A DNA stretch of 57,633 bases from Rikenellaceae bacterium (lineage in GTDB: Bacteria > Bacteroidota > Bacteroidia > Bacteroidales > Rikenellaceae), in assembly GCA_015060015.1 (NCBI GenBank), contig SUZG01000011.1:1-57633 (forward strand), in the 5' to 3' direction. Positions 52,405-57,633 of the stretch are shown piece by piece; positions within the stretch are counted from its first letter, which is position 1, and each line of letters opens with the position of its first letter. The translations under genes were made by a program, and so were the position numbers. The notes beneath the pieces are model-generated. The model saw only the letters and a list, made by a program, of their open reading frames with translations. It was not told the DNA's origin and did not search any database.

Positions 52405-53376
52405 CTACTTTTTTCTTCCCATAAGACTGCGTGCAAACACTCGCAAATGCTCTACGCTGTCGTCACCGACACTCAAATCGTCAAGCATCGACAAAGCCTT
52501 ATCAAATCGCAACGAAATCTGCTGCTCGATGATATGGTGAACATTATAGCGGTTATAGACCTCCTTCACGCGTGAGATCTTCTCCTCGTCGGAGAGTGAT
52601 GAATCGAGATGTGTATGACGCAGCACATCCCTATCCTCCTCCGTAGCACGACTCATAGCATTGAGCATCAGGCAAGTCTTCTTGCCTTCCAAAATATCGC
52701 CGCCAATCTTCTTGCCGAGGCGTTCATCGCCATAGCTGTCCAGCAGGTCATCCTGCAACTGGAACGCCAGACCGAGTTCCTGTGCAAAGCGATAGACCTT
52801 ACGGCAATCCGCAGACGATGCACCGCCAAGGATAGCACCTATCGTGGCAGCACCTGCCAGCAAGGCGGCTGTCTTCAACTCAATCATCTGCATATAATCG
52901 ACCACCGACACCTGCTGTCTCTCCTCAAAGTCCATATCGTACTGCTGTCCCTCGCATACCTGCAACGCCATAGAGGTAAAGACCTCCATGACCATAGGCA
53001 ACTTCTCGGCCGGTATCTGGCTCAACAGCTTATACGAATAGATCATCATCGTATCGCCCGACAGAATAGCAACATTCTCGCCCCAATGTGCCTGCACCGA
53101 AGGTTTGCCTCGTCTTACCGCCGCATTATCCATTATATCGTCGTGGAGCAGCGTGAAGTTATGGAACATCTCGACTGCCGCCGCCGCCGACAAGGCCGCC
53201 GCAGCATCGCCACCAAAGGCCTCACAGCAGAGCAACAGCAACACGGGACGAAGGCGTTTTCCGCCTCCCGACATTGAGTATATGATAGGCTCATAGAGGC
53301 GTTGTGGCTCCTTCGGGAGTTCCAACTGCCCCAGATAGTGCTCAAACAGATTCAATATTTCGTCGTTGTTTCTCAT
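52405..53376 (-). CDS. Trans-polyprenyl diphosphate synthase
   Basis: A 323-residue all-helical prenyltransferase with GGGKRLRP near 35, the first Asp-rich motif LLHDDIMDNAAVRRG near 75 and the second FQLQDDLLDSYGD near 198. It extends allylic diphosphates with IPP; given the mqn genes downstream, the menaquinone side chain is the likely product. The residue pattern before the first DDxxD suggests a long-chain enzyme, but chain length cannot be fixed by eye. ATG 53376 is preferred; a TAACTTTG box lies at 53409-53416. Confidence 0.9.
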   Translation of the reverse strand: MRNNDEILNLFEHYLGQLELPKEPQRLYEPIIYSMSGGGKRLRPVLLLLCCEAFGGDAAAALSAAAAVEMFHNFTLLHDDIMDNAAVRRGKPSVQAHWGENVAILSGDTMMIYSYKLLSQIPAEKLPMVMEVFTSMALQVCEGQQYDMDFEERQQVSVVDYMQMIELKTAALLAGAATIGAILGGASSADCRKVYRFAQELGLAFQLQDDLLDSYGDERLGKKIGGDILEGKKTCLMLNAMSRATEEDRDVLRHTHLDSSLSDEEKISRVKEVYNRYNVHHIIEQQISLRFDKALSMLDDLSVGDDSVEHLRVFARSLMGRKK

Positions 53377-53424
53377 AAAAATTGGAATATGATTCACTCT
53401 TGATGCACCAAAGTTAAGAAAAAG

Positions 53425-53455
53425 TTTGAAGAAAAAGAATTTTATACTAACTTTG
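53425..53455 (+). promoter_or_regulatory. Promoter of the ROK kinase gene
   Basis: TTTG (53425-53428), exactly 19 bases, then TAACTTTG (53448-53455): a perfect pair. Start near 53462 gives a leader of about 90 bases. It diverges from the polyprenyl synthase -7 box at 53409-53416. Confidence 0.85.
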
Positions 53456-53550
53456 ACGAACATTCACTGCATAAAATTCGTTTATTGCAGAGTTATTGAT
53501 ATAGCCTGAAGAAATTTTTTACTTAAAACTTATACAAACAACCAAGAACT

Positions 53551-54561
53551 ATGAAAAAATTAGCAATGGGTATCGACATCGGCGGAACAAACACTGCGTT
53601 TGGTCTGGTAGATGAGGATGGTACCGTATTCTGCGAATCAGTTATTTCAACTGAGAAGTACAAGAGATTTGATGACTACGAGGCTTATGTCAAGGCGTTG
53701 TGCGAGGCTATGCACGCACTTATCGACAGCGTATCTTTTGAGTTCAACCTCATAGGTATCGGTATTGGTGCTCCCAATGCCAACTACCATACAGGTATGA
53801 TTGAGACCCCCGCCAACCTATGGAAGTTCCGTGATGACGAGGCCAATCCCGACGAGACTCGCCGTATGTTCCACTTCGTGGATGACATCAAGACTTACTT
53901 CCCCGGTGTGGATGTAGCAATCACCAACGACGCCAACGCAGCCGCTATCGGTGAGGGCGTATTCGGTAACGCAAAGGGTATGAAGGACTATGTTGTCATC
54001 ACACTCGGCACAGGCTTGGGCTCTGGCATCGTCAGCAACGGCGAGATGATTTATGGTCACGATGGTTTTGCCGGCGAGTATGGTCATATTGCAGTAGATA
54101 GCCGTACCGAGGGTCGCGAGTGCGGTTGTGGCCGCAAGGGCTGCTTGGAGGCTTACGCATCAGCAACAGGTATCAAGCGTACCGCTTTTGAATTAATGGC
54201 AAAGATGAACTGCGAGAGTGACCTGCGTGACACTCCGTTCTCAAAGTTTGAGGCTGTGATGCTCTCTGTGGCTGCCGATAAGGGCGACGCACTTGCAAAG
54301 GAGGCTTTCCGCTTCACAGGCGAGTTTTTGGGTAAGGCTTTGGCCGATCTGGTTGCAACTACCTCTCCCGAGGCTATCATTCTGTTTGGCGGTCTGGCAA
54401 AGGCCGGCAAGTGGATTTTCGAGCCTACAAAGTGGTATATGGAGGAGAATATGCTTGCTACATTCAAGAATAAGGTGAAGCTGTTGCCTTCGGGTATCGA
54501 GGGTAAGAATGCAGCCATCCTCGGTTCATCTGCACTTATCTGGCAGAGTGCTATCCGATAA
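53551..54561 (+). CDS. ROK-family sugar kinase (glucokinase-like)
   Basis: A 336-residue kinase: ATP-binding GIDIGGTNTAFG at the N-terminus, catalytic Asp in TNDANAAAIGE near 130, LGTGLGSG phosphate loop near 152, the ROK signature with zinc site CGCGRKGCLEAYAS near 191 and IILFGGLAKAG near 275. Glucokinase or another hexokinase activity is likely. Downstream is fusA2, with a terminator between. Confidence 0.92.
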   Translation: MKKLAMGIDIGGTNTAFGLVDEDGTVFCESVISTEKYKRFDDYEAYVKALCEAMHALIDSVSFEFNLIGIGIGAPNANYHTGMIETPANLWKFRDDEANPDETRRMFHFVDDIKTYFPGVDVAITNDANAAAIGEGVFGNAKGMKDYVVITLGTGLGSGIVSNGEMIYGHDGFAGEYGHIAVDSRTEGRECGCGRKGCLEAYASATGIKRTAFELMAKMNCESDLRDTPFSKFEAVMLSVAADKGDALAKEAFRFTGEFLGKALADLVATTSPEAIILFGGLAKAGKWIFEPTKWYMEENMLATFKNKVKLLPSGIEGKNAAILGSSALIWQSAIR

Positions 54562-54584
54562 AAAGGTATCCTTAAAAACCCAAC

Positions 54585-54617
54585 AAAGCCCGACCACGCT
54601 GTGTGTGTCGGGCTTTT
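54585..54617 (+). terminator. Terminator of the ROK kinase gene
   Basis: AAAGCCCGAC (54585-54594) pairs with GTCGGGCTTT (54607-54616), followed by T; 12-base loop. Confidence 0.85.
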
Positions 54618-54709
54618 GGTTTTATAGAAAACGCAGCATTAAAGGCCTCTTCTTTGTCAAAAAAATAACTTTTTGGACCTCTCTTTTCTCTTTTTTTGTG
54701 CAATGGTGT

Positions 54710-54738
54710 TGGAGATTAAAAAAAACTTCGTAACTTTA
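54710..54738 (+). promoter_or_regulatory. Candidate promoter of fusA2
   Basis: TTG (54710-54712), 18 bases, then TAACTTTA (54731-54738), one base off consensus; ATG 54784 follows 45 bases later. A weaker match than the other promoters, which would suit activator-dependent expression. Confidence 0.45.
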
Positions 54739-54783
54739 TAATCTGAATAACCAAAAAAGCAAACCTATAAAACTTCAAAGAAT

Positions 54784-56937
54784 ATGAAAAATTATTCAGC
54801 AAAAGAGATTAAGAACATCGTTCTTATTGGAGCCCCGGGCACGGGTAAGACTACCCTTGCCGAGGCGATGGCATTCGAGGGTAAAGTCATTGACCGCAGG
54901 GGTAGTATCGAAACAAACAACACTATTTCGGACAACACGGATATTGAGCACGAGTACAAGCGCTCAATCTACTCTACAACCCTCTTTACAGAGTTTATGA
55001 ACCGTAAGCTCAACATCATCGACTGCCCGGGTTCTGACGATTTCTGCGGAAACCTCTTCTCGGCATTTAAGGTAGGTGACGTTGGCGTTATGGTCATGAA
55101 CGCACAGAACGGCTGGCAGGTTGGTGACGAGATTCAGTCACGCTATGCTCGCATCCTGAACAAGCCTCTGATTGGTGTTATCAACCAGTTGGATGGCGAC
55201 AAGGCTAACTTCGAGGCTACATTGGAGGGTATCCGTGCCGCATCGTCTGTAAAGCCTGTTATCGTACAATATCCCGTACAGCAGGGTGCTGGTTTCTCTT
55301 CTTTCATTGACGTATTGATGATGAAGATGTACCACTTCACCGACGAGAATGGTACTCGTGAGGAGTTGGAGATTCCTGCCGAGGAGTTGGATCGTGCAAC
55401 AGAGCTCAATCAGGAGCTTACAGAGGCTGCTGCCGTATATGATGACGCACTTATGGAGCTCTACTTCGAGAAGGGTGCCTTGACACAGGACGACATCCGT
55501 TCAGGTTTGCGTCAGGGTGTGGCAAATCGTGAGATTATGCCTATCTTCTGCTGCTCTGGTAAGCGTGATATCGGCACAAAGCGTTTGATGGAGTTCATCA
55601 TCAACGTAGCCCCCGGCCCACAGCAGGCTCCCAAGTTCCTGGCAACAGATGGTGCAGAGTTGGAGGCTGACGAGGCACAGGCCACTGCATTGTTCGTATT
55701 TAAGAGCCAGTTGGAGCAGCATATTGGTGAGATTACCTACTTCCGCGTAGTTCGTGGTAAGGTTACCGAGGGTATGGAGTTGGTAAACAGCCGTACAGGT
55801 AACAAGGAGAAGCTCTCACAGCTCTTCGCCGTAGCAGGCAAGAACCGTATCAAGGTTACCGAGCTCTCGGCAGGTGACATCGGTTGCACCGTTAAGTTGA
55901 AGGGTACTCGCACAAACGATACTTTGGCAGCTCCCGCAGCTCCCGTAACTGTTGAGCCTATCGTATTCCCCGAGCCTCGCTACCGTGCCGCTATCAAGGC
56001 TAAGGAGCAAAACGACGAGGAGAAGCTGGGCAAGTTGCTCAACGACGCGAAGTATGAGGACCCTACTATCCTTGTAGAGTACTCGAAGGAGTTGAAGCAG
56101 ACTATCATTCAGGGTCAGGGTGAGCATCACCTCAACATCCTGAAGAGCCGTCTCTCATCAGAGAATAAGATGGAGGTTGAGTTCTTCGCACCGAAGATTC
56201 CTTATCGTGAGACTATCACAAAGGTTGCACAGGCCGACTATCGTCACAAGAAGCAGTCAGGTGGTGCCGGTCAGTTTGGTGAGGTACATATGGTTATCGA
56301 GCCTTACTATGACGGTATGCCCGAGCCTTCAAAGTACAAGGCTAACGGCAAGGATATCACCGTAAACATCAAGGGTAAGGAGGAGTATGACCTCGAATGG
56401 GGCGGTAAGTTGCAGTTCTACAACTCTATCGTTGGTGGTGCTATCGACGCACGCTTTATGCCCGCTATCTTGAAGGGTATTATGGAGAAGATGGACGAGG
56501 GTCCGCTTACAGGTTCTTATGCTCGCGACATCCGCGTAATCATCTACGATGGTAAGATGCACCCCGTTGATTCAAACGAGATTTCATTTAAGCTGGCTGC
56601 ACGTAACGCCTTTAAGGAGGCCTTCCGTAATGCCGGTCCGAAGATTATGGAGCCTATCTACACTGTGGAGGTATTGACTCCAAGTGAATATATGGGTGCT
56701 GTGATGAGTGATTTGCAGAACCGCCGTGCTATGATTATGGGTATGGAGTCTGACAAGGGCTTCGACCGCCTGAATGCACGCGTACCTCTGGCAGAGCTTT
56801 ATCGCTACTCTACATCGCTTTCATCACTCACCTCGGGTGCTGCGACCTACACTATGCAGTTCGCATCATACGAGCAGGTGCCTGCCGATGTTCAGGACAA
56901 GCTCTTGAAGGCTTACACCGACACCGACGAGGATTAA
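54784..56937 (+). CDS. fusA2: EF-G2: elongation factor G paralogue with degenerate GTPase motifs
   Basis: A 717-residue protein with all EF-G domains (G domain 1-280, II 300-385, III-V to the end). The G motifs differ from EF-G: G1 is GAPGTGKT (16-23) instead of AHIDAGKT; G3 is DCPGSDDF (80-87), with Ser84 where the catalytic His should be; G4 is NQLD (134-137) instead of NKMD; the switch-I RGIT motif is absent (KRSIYST). Domain IV loop residues near 500 (KKQSGGAGQFGEV) are well kept. This fits the Bacteroidota EF-G2, reported in Bacteroides thetaiotaomicron to support translocation without GTP hydrolysis during carbon limitation. Here it stands alone next to a sugar kinase. Confidence 0.88.
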   Translation: MKNYSAKEIKNIVLIGAPGTGKTTLAEAMAFEGKVIDRRGSIETNNTISDNTDIEHEYKRSIYSTTLFTEFMNRKLNIIDCPGSDDFCGNLFSAFKVGDVGVMVMNAQNGWQVGDEIQSRYARILNKPLIGVINQLDGDKANFEATLEGIRAASSVKPVIVQYPVQQGAGFSSFIDVLMMKMYHFTDENGTREELEIPAEELDRATELNQELTEAAAVYDDALMELYFEKGALTQDDIRSGLRQGVANREIMPIFCCSGKRDIGTKRLMEFIINVAPGPQQAPKFLATDGAELEADEAQATALFVFKSQLEQHIGEITYFRVVRGKVTEGMELVNSRTGNKEKLSQLFAVAGKNRIKVTELSAGDIGCTVKLKGTRTNDTLAAPAAPVTVEPIVFPEPRYRAAIKAKEQNDEEKLGKLLNDAKYEDPTILVEYSKELKQTIIQGQGEHHLNILKSRLSSENKMEVEFFAPKIPYRETITKVAQADYRHKKQSGGAGQFGEVHMVIEPYYDGMPEPSKYKANGKDITVNIKGKEEYDLEWGGKLQFYNSIVGGAIDARFMPAILKGIMEKMDEGPLTGSYARDIRVIIYDGKMHPVDSNEISFKLAARNAFKEAFRNAGPKIMEPIYTVEVLTPSEYMGAVMSDLQNRRAMIMGMESDKGFDRLNARVPLAELYRYSTSLSSLTSGAATYTMQFASYEQVPADVQDKLLKAYTDTDED

Positions 56938-56957
56938 TCTCTCGGCACGATATTCAG

Positions 56958-56990
56958 AGCCGCTTTCCATTCGGGAGGCGGCTTTTTTTA
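56958..56990 (+). terminator. Terminator of fusA2
   Basis: Arms 56958-56968 and 56973-56983 pair over 11 bp with wobbles and a 4-base loop, followed by T7. Confidence 0.85.
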
Positions 56991-57028
56991 TCTCCAAGAC
57001 GAAAAGCCTGTATATCTTTTTCGATCCG

Positions 57029-57238
57029 TTACTCAACAATCATAGCAATAGCCATCACCACACATACAACAACACAGATTACCAACATATCCAAATCCGG
57101 CAGCTGCGGCTCAACAGTCTGAAACGAGTTTAACGATACCAATATATAAAAGAAGTGTGAGCCTGTTTCTATCCGACGGTAGGCCTTCGACTGCCTGTAG
57201 TAGATATAACGACTCACACTCTGGCGGTATAATGTCAT
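57029..57238 (-). CDS. Possible small membrane protein (69 aa)
   Basis: ATG 57238 opens a 69-codon frame with a Tyr/Arg-rich N-terminal part and a C-terminal membrane helix (DMLVICVVVCVVMAIAMI). A TATATTTG box at 57328-57335 and another at 57360-57367, flanking a perfect dyad, could drive it. No family recognised; an overlapping frame on the same strand (57111-57347) is less likely. Real status is doubtful. Confidence 0.35.
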   Translation of the reverse strand: MTLYRQSVSRYIYYRQSKAYRRIETGSHFFYILVSLNSFQTVEPQLPDLDMLVICVVVCVVMAIAMIVE

Positions 57239-57339
57239 AGAACACAATACATACCAAAGTCGAGCATTCGTTATTCCCTACTACAAATGAGTTGTCGAAG
57301 TTCACCGTCGAGGAATAAAAACGCTTCCAAATATATATT

Positions 57340-57356
57340 TGTCGCACACTGCGACA
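57340..57356. promoter_or_regulatory. Dyad TGTCGCA-cac-TGCGACA between two -7 boxes
   Basis: A perfect 7-bp inverted repeat between two minus-strand TATATTTG boxes (57328-57335, 57360-57367). It has the look of a repressor site or a start-proximal hairpin. Confidence 0.45.
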
Positions 57357-57367
57357 TTACAAATATA

Positions 57368-57633
57368 CTGACAAATTTTGGTTATAATTCGTTTCTCGCT
57401 GAGAAATTTACCTCATAACGATATTTTACCACTCCGCAGACAAATATTTTGAGCCGATAGATAATTGCGTGAGAATCTAAAAATAGAGAATTTAAGACGT
57501 TTAGGGTACGCAAATTCAACTAATAAATGCAACGGAATTATCGGTTTGAGATAACTTCAGTAAGCAGAGAGGAAAATTTCCTCCCTTGCTCTACTGAATG
57601 GGATAAAAGTGCTTACTTTACTCCGTCAAACCT
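57368..57633. other. Right-edge intergenic sequence with large hairpin
   Basis: AT-rich and without a supported gene. At 57556-57598 a compound hairpin is visible: outer arms TTCAGTA / TACTGAA and an inner palindrome GAGGAAAATTTCCTC (57569-57583). It may be a terminator or end of a gene or element beyond the window. Confidence 0.4.

Noticed and set aside
57111..57347. Leftward 78-residue frame at the right edge
   Set aside because: It overlaps the more plausible 69-residue frame and contains the promoter-like region.

Overview
The window reads as a chromosomal segment of a gut-type Bacteroidales bacterium, most likely from the Alistipes/Rikenellaceae side. The evidence is a SusC/SusD pair with Bacteroidota-type surface lipoproteins, DUF5689 and DUF3871 families, repeated promoters of the Bacteroidota pattern TTTG-N19-TAnnTTTG, and futalosine-pathway menaquinone genes. 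The genus is an inference; no rRNA is present.

Region 1 (1-10.3 kb) is an AT-rich mobile or accessory region beside a tRNA-Thr(CGT) gene. From the left it holds the 3' end of an IS30-type transposase that cuts into a WG-repeat protein, a tight leftward three-gene operon (94-aa protein, ComEC-like metallo-hydrolase, WG-repeat protein) behind a long structured leader, a Sak4-like ATPase with a DUF3871 protein, a replication/HTH-like gene interrupted by three in-frame TGA codons but with no TGG codon, a divergent control region with direct repeats and a palindrome, two rightward unknown genes, and a tyrosine recombinase facing the tRNA 3' end.

Region 2 (10.5-26 kb) is ordinary core genome: CstA-type transporter with a TPR partner, a thioredoxin-fold lipoprotein, an alpha/beta hydrolase, aspartate-semialdehyde dehydrogenase, a class A penicillin-binding protein, a large HExxH/beta-propeller/barrel outer-membrane protein, a SUI1 factor, a DUF4435 protein, the SRP RNA, MltG and a DsbD-type protein.

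Region 3 (26-48 kb) is devoted to the cell surface. A leftward group encodes a lipoprotein nuclease (DRGH motif), an exported endonuclease/exonuclease/phosphatase-fold enzyme, a TonB-dependent receptor and a DUF5689 lipoprotein, which together look like a nucleic-acid or phosphodiester scavenging system. Upstream of it a separate leftward group encodes SusC, SusD, two discoidin-like binding lipoproteins and a 2021-residue modular lipoprotein, with no glycoside hydrolase.

Region 4 (48-57.6 kb) holds a leftward series with a menaquinone theme (polyprenyl synthase, U32 protein, aminopeptidase P, futalosine hydrolase, small membrane protein, MqnD), then a rightward ROK sugar kinase and fusA2, an EF-G paralogue with degenerate GTPase motifs. 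The last 700 bases hold terminators, promoter-like boxes, hairpins and at most one small membrane protein gene.
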